From assembly GCA_934481505.1 (NCBI GenBank), contig CAKSPP010000003.1, positions 1-21,936 on the forward strand: a stretch of 21,936 nucleotides of DNA, in the 5' to 3' direction. Of this stretch, positions 14,607 through 21,936 are shown one piece after another. A program made the translations under genes and the position numbers. This DNA comes from an uncultured Eubacteriales bacterium (lineage in GTDB: Bacteria; Bacillota; Clostridia; Oscillospirales; UBA644). A model generated the notes under the pieces. That model saw only the letters and a program-made list of their open reading frames with translations, searched no databases and was not told the origin of the DNA. Position 1 is the stretch's first letter. Each line of letters starts with the position of its first letter.

Positions 14607-17600
14607 TTATTCGCTGATGGTCTGTTCAGCTCCTATGGTGAACCAGTCGTTTCCTGCTTCAAGGTTTATTGCAAGGTCGGAAGAGGATTCGAGATCCCAG
14701 AGCTGAGCTGCCGCGTATCTAAGAGGCGAAGCGTCAATCTTCATGCCGTCAGCCGAATTCTTTGCGGTAAGTGCAAGACCCGACTGTGCGTCGTAAAGAT
14801 AGAACTTGCTGCCCTCTGCTCTTGCGGTAAAGACAGTGCCTGCTGCCGCTTCGACAAGTTTGCCGTCGGAAATAGCAAGGAATTTGCCCGTTGCGGTGTT
14901 CTGAACGGTGTAGCCGTTTCCGGAAGCGGTGAATACCCACTTCTGAGAAGCTGCGGGAAGAAGATCCCAAAGAGTTACGGTAGAAGAGGTTGCGACCCAG
15001 TCGCTTGCTCCTCTGTCGCCTGCCGCCGCACCCGAGAAGGAGGAGTAGAGGCTCCAATCAACGGACGGAGAATAATTTCTCGTTCTGTTGAGTATTTCGC
15101 CGATAAGAGAAGTTCTTGCGGTGAGACTGTCTGCTGCGGTGAGGTAGTAGCCGGTCTTTGTGTTCTGCAAGAGATATCCGCCATCTGTTTCAATCAACTT
15201 CCATGCGGACTCTTCACGGGAAGCACGGGGCATGAGAGCGATTCTCGAACCCTGATAGAAAGTGTTGTCATAAGAAACGGGGGTCAGAGCGTAAGAAAGC
15301 TGTGCGGCGTAAAGTTCGTTTGTGTTATCCTGCAAGAAGTTCTGCCAGAGATAACCGTTATAAGCTCCGAGACCGAGTTCGGTTGCAAGACCGTTAGCGT
15401 CGTTGCCTACTGCGGTAAGATAGCTGTTCTTACCTACATTCTTCAAAGCAAAGGTGTTCGGGAGCATCGTCTGAGTTTCTTCTTTAGCCCAGATCTGATT
15501 TGCGGAGCCCCTGCCGATTGCCATTACGATACCTTTTTCGCTGTCGGAAGAGAGATAGAGGTCTCCGTCGGAAACATTTCTCAAAGCGTAAGCCGTTCCG
15601 GAAGCAATAGTCTTCGATTCGGTCGAAAGCGGGGTTGCGTCGGAAATTGTTTCGGCAGCCTTAGCGGAAAGGTTTGTCGAAGAAGTTATCGGAGAAAGTT
15701 TGTAGCTGTAACTGTAAAGAGTACCCGGATTGATGTAGGAACCGTTGAGATAGAAGAACGATTCGGAAACTTTACCGGAGTTTACGCCTCTTGCCTTGCC
15801 GATTACTCTTACAATCGTGGTGTCCTTATCAAGATAATCTCTCGAATAGGAATCCTGTGCCCACGGATACCATCTCGAAACATTAAGGTCGAAGTTTGCG
15901 GTATCGCTCGAAATCATAACGCCGTTGCCGGAAGCGTTTTTAAGAGCTACCCAGCGAACGTCCGACTTGTTGCCGGAATCGGTCATTGCAAGATAATCTT
16001 CAAGCTGGTCGTTTATTTTGACATTTTCGAAAAGTCCGACTCTCGTATCCGCAAGTTTATCGGAGTAGCTTTCGCCGGGACCTCTTCCGAACCATGTCAT
16101 GGTTTCGTAGCCCGAAGCAAGAGTGAGAACATTCGAAAGTTCGTAAGGATCAACCGACGGGTCGATCGAAGAATCGTAAGTTACGGTAACGGAGATTTCG
16201 CCGTTTGCGTAAATATCGTAAGTGACGGTGTAATCTACGTTGAGAGCGTCGTTCTTAAAGGACGCATACGGATAGGAAGCAAGGGCATATCTTGCCGAAA
16301 CTTTCCAGTGGCTGTCCGAAACTTTTGTCGTTACGACATTGCCGACGAGGTTTTTGCCTTCGGTCGAGCTGCTTATCGTATTGAGAAGAGCTTTGTTTTC
16401 GGTTGTCGAATATCCGCCTGCGAGGTCTCCGCCTGTCGACTGACGGGTGAAGTTGCCTATCGGGGAATTTGAACCGGAAGCGAAGATATCGGTGCCGCCC
16501 ACGGTATATTTCGTTATAAGTCCGGTCGACGGATCTATCGAAATCGAAACATTTCCGTTATCGAGATTTATAAAGGAAGAATACTCGGCAAAGTAGCTCT
16601 GTGCTTCATAAGCTTTTCTTGTGTTTTTAACGGGGTCGCCGCCTGTCATAACGGGATTGAGCGTTTTTTCGTCAAGAACTTCTTTTCCGTTTTCATCAAC
16701 GACCGCGACGGGGGTTCTCGAAGGATCGAGTTTGAAAGGAATTTCGGAACCGAGGTTCGATTTATCGAAGGTGTAAACGACTTCGTAGCCTGCCGGGATA
16801 TCGCCGATTGCGGCTTTTGTCGTAAGAGTGAGTTCAACGAGATATTCGCCCGTCGAAACTCCGTTTACATCATAAGGAATTTTGACTTTATATTCGGAAG
16901 AGCCTGCCGGAACGGAGAATTCGGCGTAAGTGCCTTCCGTGAGAACGACCTTTCCGGGAGACTGCCATGTTTCGCCGGTCTCCTGCTTTACATAATCTTT
17001 CTGAGTGTTGTTTTCTATGATTCTGTAAGAAAGAGTATAGAAAGCGTTGAGGTCGGCAAGCGAAGAGTTATCGAAATAGAATTCGCCGAGAGCCGCGTTG
17101 ACGGCGGAGGTCGTTACATTAGGAATTGCAAAGGAAGAAGTCGTAAAGGCATTTCCCGAAGTGTTTGAAACGGCGGTTTTCGGAGTTGTTGCAAACGCGG
17201 TTATTTCAAACTGTTCGGTGGTGACGGTTACATCTTTTCCGTCCGCCCATGCGGGAGCGGTCGCATATTTAACGGTAAAATCAACAAAGTATTCGGTGTT
17301 TGCCTGGAGCGAACCGTAAGGAACGGTAAACTCTGCGGATTCGCCGGGAGCGACATTAAGTCCGGTGACATCTCCCTCGGAAACTTTATTGTTTCCTGCG
17401 TATATAGCGTAGGAAATCTTGTAGTTATCAAGAGAAGTAAAGAGGTTTCTGTTCGTTACCTTGAAAGTTCCTGCGGAAGCGTTTACCGCGGAGATCGCAA
17501 CGGGAGAATATGCTCTGCGGAATTCTTCTGCGTCGGACTGCAAAGTTCTGTCGGCATTGAGAATACCTTTAAGAGCAAGGTATCCGTCGCTTGCGTCGGA

Positions 17601-19475
17601 AGAATAGACGAGGCTGTCTCCGCTCTTTGTTGCGTTGTCTATCCAGTTAGCAAGGAAGCCGCCCTGAGCCGCGTTGTTCATAAAGAGATCGACATAGCTC
17701 TTGACGTTGCCCGCACCGTTGAGAAGTCCCAAAGCATCGGTCTGAACGATAACGGGTTTCTTGTTTGCGGTGGTGTCTATGTAGTCGTATACGGAGGAGA
17801 TATCCCAGTCGTAAGCGACCATTATATCGGTAACCGATTCCATACCGTCATAGATAAGAAGACGGGAATCGTTTTTCTGCAAGTAGGTTTTGAGGAAGTT
17901 TAACTGCGAGCCTTCGCCGGAGTGGTTGGCTATCGACCAGACGACAACAGACGCACGGTTCTTGTCTCTTTCCATTACATTGATAAGTCTGTCGAGGGTT
18001 GCGGTCTGCCAGATGGACTGATCGCCCGGGATGGACTGATCTTCCTTATCGGAATAAGGATTACTCGAAACCGCCGCGTCGTCGACGACATAGATACCGT
18101 ATTCATCGCAGAGATCGAGGAAAGTTGTCGAAAGAGCACGTCCGGGAGAACGGACAGCGTTTATATTAAGCTCTTTCATGAGCTTGATATCGGAAATCAT
18201 CTTTTCTTCGGAAAGAGCAATTCCGGTTTCGGGATCATGTTCGTTATAGTTTACGCCGTAGAGGACGATGCGTTTTCCGTTTATCGCAAGTGTCTGATGT
18301 CCTTCGTCGTCGGTCGTAAGAGAAAGGGAACGAATTCCGATTTTCTGATTTGTTACGTCGAGGAGATTGCCGTTCTCGTCATAAAGAGCGACAACCGCGG
18401 TGTAAAGATACGGAGTTTCGGCGGTCCAGAGTTTGGGAGAGGAAACGCTTACACGGCCTCCGATCTCTCCTTTATAATAAAGGTTGGCTGTTTTTTTGGA
18501 AGCGTATTTAACGGTTGTTCCGAGCTGGGTGTCTTCGCTTACGAGTTTGCCGTCGGCGTCGTAAACGGAAACCTTAACGGTGTGACCCGAACCGGACTTG
18601 TCCGCATAATCGGCAACGGAAACGGTCGTTTGAAGCATTGCACCCGACATATCGTCGCTCAAAATGGTTTCGAAAGCGACATCCATGATTTTGTTTTCGG
18701 GAAACGCGGTAAGATATACATCGCGGTAGATACCGCCGTATTTTACCGAGTCCACAGCTTCAAGCCAGCTGCCGTCGGAATATTTTACAACCTGAACGGC
18801 AACGGTGTTGGTCTGACCTGCCTTGACATATTTGGTTATGTCAAAATCTTTGGTCGTAAAGCTGTCTTCGGCATAGCCTGCAAGCTCTCCGTTTACATAA
18901 ACGTAGAACGCGGACTGAACGCCCTCGAAGCTTATCGCGACTCTCTGACCTTTCCAATCGGCAGGAACGTCGAATGTTCTTCTGTAAAGACCGATTTCAT
19001 TATTTTCGGGAGCTTTTGCGGGCGTTACGGAAGAATCCCACGGATAACGGCTGAGCGGAGTATAGACCGCGTTGCCGTAGCCCTGAGTTTCCCATACGCC
19101 GGGCACGGTTATTTCGCCCCAGGTAATGTCGGCGGTTCCCTGAGAACCGGGAGTGACGGTGCCGGAAGCGGAAGTGAAGTTAGTCTGAACGAAAGACGAC
19201 GGGATATCGGTTACTTTCGTAACGAAAGCGAAATCCCATGTCCCGTTAAGACTCATATAGTTTGAGTTATTTTCGTCTTTAAGGGAAAGTTTGGTTGCAT
19301 CTTCAACCGTTTTGTAGGAAGAAAGGGGGCTGTGAGCCTCGGATTTCTTTCTCTGAACAGTACTGATATCGTTGTTCCACTCCGAATTCGAAAGAGCACC
19401 CGAACAGGCGGAAAGGGAGCAGATAACAACAAGAGTCAGCACAAACGAAAGAAGAGTCTTTACCGTTTTTTTCAT
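14607..19475 (-). CDS. giant GH2 beta-galactosidase-like lipoprotein lacking both catalytic Glu, with ricin-like C-terminus
   Basis: The 1,622-residue protein starts at the ATG at 19475, supported by GGAGG 8 nt upstream. An upstream in-frame ATG at 19499 lies before this site. A lipoprotein signal ends in LSAC (Cys24), so it is anchored outside the membrane. Domain order by LacZ comparison: jelly-roll sugar-binding domain (about 75-260, IGLYRRTFDV, SDGSWLEA, GGIYRDVYL); Ig-like domain (262-385); TIM barrel (386-655, YGVNYNEHDP, NAVRSPGR, WSIANHSGEG); two related Ig-like domains (660-760, 790-890); Bgal small-chain-like supersandwich (960-1265, WFGRGPGESYSDK, SDVRWV); and lectin-like repeats (1290-1622). 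The acid/base Glu of NESG is His518 and the nucleophile Glu position is Thr579. Several LacZ sugar-contact residues are also changed. Probably a carbohydrate-binding pseudoenzyme; its ligand is unknown. It is a single-gene unit. Confidence 0.85.
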   Translation of the reverse strand: MKKTVKTLLSFVLTLVVICSLSACSGALSNSEWNNDISTVQRKKSEAHSPLSSYKTVEDATKLSLKDENNSNYMSLNGTWDFAFVTKVTDIPSSFVQTNFTSASGTVTPGSQGTADITWGEITVPGVWETQGYGNAVYTPLSRYPWDSSVTPAKAPENNEIGLYRRTFDVPADWKGQRVAISFEGVQSAFYVYVNGELAGYAEDSFTTKDFDITKYVKAGQTNTVAVQVVKYSDGSWLEAVDSVKYGGIYRDVYLTAFPENKIMDVAFETILSDDMSGAMLQTTVSVADYADKSGSGHTVKVSVYDADGKLVSEDTQLGTTVKYASKKTANLYYKGEIGGRVSVSSPKLWTAETPYLYTAVVALYDENGNLLDVTNQKIGIRSLSLTTDDEGHQTLAINGKRIVLYGVNYNEHDPETGIALSEEKMISDIKLMKELNINAVRSPGRALSTTFLDLCDEYGIYVVDDAAVSSNPYSDKEDQSIPGDQSIWQTATLDRLINVMERDKNRASVVVWSIANHSGEGSQLNFLKTYLQKNDSRLLIYDGMESVTDIMVAYDWDISSVYDYIDTTANKKPVIVQTDALGLLNGAGNVKSYVDLFMNNAAQGGFLANWIDNATKSGDSLVYSSDASDGYLALKGILNADRTLQSDAEEFRRAYSPVAISAVNASAGTFKVTNRNLFTSLDNYKISYAIYAGNNKVSEGDVTGLNVAPGESAEFTVPYGSLQANTEYFVDFTVKYATAPAWADGKDVTVTTEQFEITAFATTPKTAVSNTSGNAFTTSSFAIPNVTTSAVNAALGEFYFDNSSLADLNAFYTLSYRIIENNTQKDYVKQETGETWQSPGKVVLTEGTYAEFSVPAGSSEYKVKIPYDVNGVSTGEYLVELTLTTKAAIGDIPAGYEVVYTFDKSNLGSEIPFKLDPSRTPVAVVDENGKEVLDEKTLNPVMTGGDPVKNTRKAYEAQSYFAEYSSFINLDNGNVSISIDPSTGLITKYTVGGTDIFASGSNSPIGNFTRQSTGGDLAGGYSTTENKALLNTISSSTEGKNLVGNVVTTKVSDSHWKVSARYALASYPYASFKNDALNVDYTVTYDIYANGEISVTVTYDSSIDPSVDPYELSNVLTLASGYETMTWFGRGPGESYSDKLADTRVGLFENVKINDQLEDYLAMTDSGNKSDVRWVALKNASGNGVMISSDTANFDLNVSRWYPWAQDSYSRDYLDKDTTIVRVIGKARGVNSGKVSESFFYLNGSYINPGTLYSYSYKLSPITSSTNLSAKAAETISDATPLSTESKTIASGTAYALRNVSDGDLYLSSDSEKGIVMAIGRGSANQIWAKEETQTMLPNTFALKNVGKNSYLTAVGNDANGLATELGLGAYNGYLWQNFLQDNTNELYAAQLSYALTPVSYDNTFYQGSRIALMPRASREESAWKLIETDGGYLLQNTKTGYYLTAADSLTARTSLIGEILNRTRNYSPSVDWSLYSSFSGAAAGDRGASDWVATSSTVTLWDLLPAASQKWVFTASGNGYTVQNTATGKFLAISDGKLVEAAAGTVFTARAEGSKFYLYDAQSGLALTAKNSADGMKIDASPLRYAAAQLWDLESSSDLAINLEAGNDWFTIGAEQTISE

Positions 19476-19532
19476 TTGACGACCTCCAAAAAAAATCAAC
19501 CGTAAATTTCGGTACAGTTTAATGTAGTATAT

Positions 19533-19561
19533 ATTATAACAAACGGCGTCTCAAATTTCAA
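19533..19561 (-). promoter_or_regulatory. sigma-A promoter of the GH2-like lipoprotein gene
   Basis: Minus-strand TTGAAA (19556-19561) and TATAAT (19533-19538) are spaced by 17 nt. The leader of about 50 nt ends with GGAGG before the ATG at 19475. Confidence 0.75.
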
Positions 19562-19600
19562 TATGAATAAGTTATAAATTTGGGATATAATTGCAAATTT

Positions 19601-19672
19601 TTTAGGTGTTTTTTTTTGTAATTGTGCAATTTGCACATATTCCCGACCGCGTAATTGTGAAATACACCTAAA
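19601..19672. promoter_or_regulatory. nested inverted and direct repeats between divergent promoters, possible operator
   Basis: TTTAGGTGT (19601-19609) and ACACCTAAA (19664-19672) form a 9-bp inverted repeat. Inside it lie the palindrome GTGCAA-T-TTGCAC (19624-19636) and the direct repeat GTAATTGTG (19618-19626 and 19651-19659). The region sits just upstream of both the GH2-like (19533-19561) and proS (19704-19732) promoters. This is compatible with a transcription-factor site controlling the lipoprotein gene. No regulator is encoded nearby. Confidence 0.45.
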
Positions 19673-19703
19673 TATTTAATTTTTTTTGAAATCCTCGGCA
19701 AGA

Positions 19704-19732
19704 TTGACAATTTCCCGTTTTTATGCTATTAT
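19704..19732 (+). promoter_or_regulatory. sigma-A promoter of proS
   Basis: TTGACA (19704-19709) and TATTAT (19727-19732) are spaced by 17 nt. The leader is only about 30 nt, too short for a T-box, and no T-box consensus is present upstream. Confidence 0.8.
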
Positions 19733-19769
19733 ATCAGTTGAATTCAAATCTCGAAAAGGATGTATCAAA

Positions 19770-21203
19770 ATGGCTGACAAACTCGTAAAAGAAATCACGC
19801 CGATGAGCGAAGACTTTGCACAGTGGTATACCGACGTCGTAAAAAAAGCCGAACTCATCGAATATTCAAAGATAAAGGGCTGTATGATAATTCGCCCGAA
19901 CGGATATGCTATCTGGGAAAAAATCCAGCACGCTCTCGACGCAATGTTCAAAGAAACGGGCGTTGAAAACGTATATATGCCGATGTTCATTCCCGAAAGT
20001 CTTTTGCAGAAAGAAAAGGATCATGTCGAAGGGTTTGCTCCCGAAGTCGCATGGGTAACCCACGGCGGCAACGAAAAACTCGAAGAAAGACTTTGCGTCC
20101 GCCCGACCTCCGAAACGCTTTTCTGCGATTTTTACTCGAAGATAATACATTCTTACAGAGACCTGCCGAAGCTTTACAATCAGTGGTGCTCCGTTGTAAG
20201 ATGGGAAAAAACCACCCGTCCGTTTTTACGCAGTGCCGAATTCTTGTGGCAGGAGGGTCACACCGCCCACGCGACAGCCGAAGAGGCTATAAAAAGAACC
20301 GAGCAGATGCTCAACGTATATGCGGATTTTGTCGAAAAATACCTTGCTATTCCCGTAGTTAAAGGCAGAAAGACCGACAAGGAAAAATTCGCGGGTGCGG
20401 AAGCTACATACACAATCGAAGCACTCATGCACGACGGAAAAGCGTTGCAGTCAGGCACCAGCCACTATTTCGGCGACGGATTTGCCCGTGCGTTCGATAT
20501 TCAGTATACCGACAAAGACAATAAACTTTCTTATGTTCACCAGACCTCGTGGGGTCTTTCGACAAGAATTATCGGTGCGATAATCATGGTTCACGGCGAC
20601 GACAGCGGGCTTGTTCTTCCGCCGAGAATCGCTCCGACCCAGATAATGGTCGTTCCCATTGCCCAGCATAAAGAGGGAGTTTCCGAAAAAGCCGAAGAAA
20701 TGAGACAGAGACTTGCAAAAGCGGGCTTTGCCGTCAAATGCGACCTTTCCGAAAAGAGCCCCGGCTGGAAGTTCTCGGAACAGGAAATAAAGGGTATTCC
20801 TCTCCGTATCGAGATAGGTCCCAAAGATATCGAAAAAGGTATCGTCACCGCCGTCAGACGCGACACGAGAGAAAAGACCGAAATTCCGTTTGAGAAACTT
20901 GAAGAAACGGTCGGAACGCTCCTCGAAAAAATGCAGGAAGACATGCTCGAAAAAGCAAAGAAATTCCTTGCAAGCCACATAAGCGAAGCGAGAACCTACG
21001 AAGAATTCAAGGAAAATATCGCGACCAAACCCGGATTTGTAAAAATGATGTGGTGCGGCGACGAAGCCTGCGAAAAGAAAGTCAAGGAAGACACCACCGC
21101 GACTTCGAGATGTATGCCGTTCGGCGAAGAGCCTATCGGAGATGTCTGCCCCGTCTGCGGCAAACCCGCAAAAGCCCTTGTTTACTGGGGTAAAGCTTAT
21201 TAA
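19770..21203 (+). CDS. proS: prolyl-tRNA synthetase, short (archaeal/eukaryote-like) type
   Basis: The 477-residue class II synthetase charges tRNA-Pro with proline. Motifs are the motif-1 region VYMPMFIPESLL, RPTSET (111-116), motif 2 NQWCSVVRWEK with RSAEFLWQEGHTAH (154-167), and motif 3 TSWGLSTRIIGAIIM (259-273). An anticodon-binding domain follows (about 285-395), then a C-terminal zinc-like domain with C429, C434, C460 and C463, ending WGKAY with the terminal Tyr of this class. No inserted editing domain is present, as in this type; mischarged Ala-tRNA-Pro would need trans editing. The ATG at 19770 has AAAAGGA upstream. The longer frame from 19686 runs through the promoter and is rejected. 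Confidence 0.96.
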   Translation: MADKLVKEITPMSEDFAQWYTDVVKKAELIEYSKIKGCMIIRPNGYAIWEKIQHALDAMFKETGVENVYMPMFIPESLLQKEKDHVEGFAPEVAWVTHGGNEKLEERLCVRPTSETLFCDFYSKIIHSYRDLPKLYNQWCSVVRWEKTTRPFLRSAEFLWQEGHTAHATAEEAIKRTEQMLNVYADFVEKYLAIPVVKGRKTDKEKFAGAEATYTIEALMHDGKALQSGTSHYFGDGFARAFDIQYTDKDNKLSYVHQTSWGLSTRIIGAIIMVHGDDSGLVLPPRIAPTQIMVVPIAQHKEGVSEKAEEMRQRLAKAGFAVKCDLSEKSPGWKFSEQEIKGIPLRIEIGPKDIEKGIVTAVRRDTREKTEIPFEKLEETVGTLLEKMQEDMLEKAKKFLASHISEARTYEEFKENIATKPGFVKMMWCGDEACEKKVKEDTTATSRCMPFGEEPIGDVCPVCGKPAKALVYWGKAY

Positions 21204-21229
21204 GCGAACATTTTTCCATTCAAATATAA

Positions 21230-21265
21230 GAGCTGTAAACTTTTCGGTTTACAGCTCATTTTTTT
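21230..21265 (+). terminator. terminator of proS
   Basis: A perfect 11-bp stem, GAGCTGTAAAC/GTTTACAGCTC (21230-21257) with TTTTCG loop, is followed by ATTTTTTT. It touches the stop codon of the convergent HD-domain gene and may serve both, though the minus-strand tail is poor in T. Confidence 0.92.
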
Positions 21266-21860
21266 AATTGTATATGCAGTTTTCAATCCCCGGCAGCAGC
21301 TTATAAACCGAGCAGCCTGCAAGGCTTTCGAAATATTCTTTATATTCGAAAGTTTTGTTCCAGCGGTCGACGGTAAACGGGAAACTGCCGTAGCGGCGGG
21401 TAGTGTCTACAAAGCGTTTTTCCAAAATGCAGAACCCGTTCGCGTCGGCAAGACAATCGCACATAATTATCAGTTTATCGTAAAAATCATATTCGGCATC
21501 TTCGAGAAACTTTTTGATAAAATCATACTGTTCGGGCGTGATATCTTTTTTGCCGATATCGGCGTCGATATCTTTTACGGGAAAAGAATGGGTAAGGCAG
21601 ACTCTTGCGACCTCGTCCCAGCCGTTTTCCGTCGCAAAATCGTAGCCGTCTATAATATGCCTTACGGCGGCAATTCCCGTCCGACGTCCGATATCGTGAA
21701 GCAGTCCCACAACATACGCTTTTTCGGGATTTTCCCCGCATTTTCCGGCAATTATTTCAGCGGCTTTCGCCACATTTTCGGAATGTTTTGTCCACGGTCC
21801 TGGGTTGAGTTTTCCCGCAATTTCAAGTTCTCTTTCGGCGGTTTTTCTGTCGGGATACAT
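21264..21860 (-). CDS. HD-domain phosphohydrolase-like protein
   Basis: The 198-residue cytosolic protein has an HD fold with KHSENVAKAAEIIA (His26), YVVGLLHDIGRR (His55, Asp56), a later THSFPV (His91), and CDCLADANG with candidate Asp135 or Asp139, the typical metal-ligand pattern. HD proteins hydrolyse nucleotides or phosphodiesters; the substrate is not evident. A very strong AGGAGG overlaps the upstream stop codon, and the 8-nt gap to the preceding partial gene means they are co-transcribed. Confidence 0.8.
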   Translation of the reverse strand: MYPDRKTAERELEIAGKLNPGPWTKHSENVAKAAEIIAGKCGENPEKAYVVGLLHDIGRRTGIAAVRHIIDGYDFATENGWDEVARVCLTHSFPVKDIDADIGKKDITPEQYDFIKKFLEDAEYDFYDKLIIMCDCLADANGFCILEKRFVDTTRRYGSFPFTVDRWNKTFEYKEYFESLAGCSVYKLLPGIENCIYN

Positions 21861-21868
21861 ATTTCCTC

Positions 21869-21936
21869 CTATATTCCGAGAAGTTTTTTGCAGAGCGGCT
21901 CAAACTTTTCGTTTTCCGCTGTGGTTATAAATTCGA
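21869..21936 (-). CDS. C-terminal end of an unrecognised gene, cut by window edge
   Basis: A minus-strand frame enters from the window edge and ends at TAG 21869-21871, encoding EFITTAENEKFEPLCKKLLG plus Ile. Its stop overlaps the AGGAGG ribosome binding site of the HD-domain gene, which is the main support that it is coding. The tail is too short to identify. Confidence 0.55.
   Translation of the reverse strand, partial: EFITTAENEKFEPLCKKLLGI

Noticed and set aside
14574..16472. 632-codon plus-strand frame opposite the GH2-like gene
   Set aside because: It is antisense to a gene with clear domains, has no ribosome binding site or recognisable motif, and is explained by codon bias of the minus strand.
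17922..19265. 447-codon plus-strand frame opposite the GH2-like gene
   Set aside because: Shadow of the minus-strand coding sequence; low-complexity Gly/Arg/Ile composition and no known motif.
19686..19769. Upstream extension of proS
   Set aside because: It would place the start before the -35/-10 promoter; the ATG at 19770 has a ribosome binding site and matches the family N-terminus.
19560..19769. T-box riboswitch upstream of proS
   Set aside because: No T-box AGGGTGGNACCGCG-like sequence or antiterminator/terminator pair is present, and the leader is only about 30 nt.

Overview
The window looks like a chromosomal segment of a spore-forming Gram-positive anaerobe, most likely a Clostridia/Oscillospirales-type gut bacterium. 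Pro-sigma-E and its processing protease SpoIIGA, RNase Y, a FakA-type fatty acid kinase, Asp23/Gls24 and DUF1385 proteins, sigma-A promoters with 17-nt spacers, and strong AGGAGG-type ribosome binding sites all support this. The species cannot be named from the sequence. No tRNA, rRNA, CRISPR array, phage gene or transposase was found.

Layout. Positions 1-869 (minus) hold the start of a C39-like cysteine peptidase cut by the window edge. Positions 1043-1852 (plus) hold a small lipoprotein gene split by a 274-bp MITE-like element with about 26-bp terminal inverted repeats. Positions 1898-7549 (minus) form a tightly coupled seven-gene run: DUF1385 (YqhQ-like), prmC, ddl, DUF1934, tadA, a histidine phosphatase and a membrane-anchored lipase. 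Most junctions are ATGA or similar overlaps. Positions 7623-9632 (minus) hold the asp23/fakA pair. It is divergent from rny (RNase Y, 9915-11474), which is followed by spoIIGA and sigE (11582-13174).

Downstream of sigE, where sigG would often be expected, there is instead a 280-bp non-coding segment. It has a 16-bp direct repeat and a nearly perfect 96-nt four-way-junction (cloverleaf) palindrome. A convergent SPFH/stomatin-like gene follows (13454-14443). Positions 14607-19475 (minus) encode a 1,622-residue lipoprotein with the architecture of a GH2 beta-galactosidase plus a ricin-like lectin tail. Both catalytic glutamates appear to be replaced (His and Thr), so it is probably a surface pseudo-glycosidase. 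It diverges from proS (19770-21203) across a region with operator-like symmetry. An HD-domain protein and the last codons of another gene close the window.

How the genes fit together. Most are housekeeping: translation quality (tadA, prmC, proS), wall precursor synthesis (ddl), lipid and envelope work (fakA, asp23, SPFH, lipase), RNA decay (rny) and mother-cell sporulation control (spoIIGA-sigE). The items most worth a second look are the catalytically altered GH2/lectin lipoprotein, the cloverleaf element after sigE, and the MITE-split lipoprotein gene.
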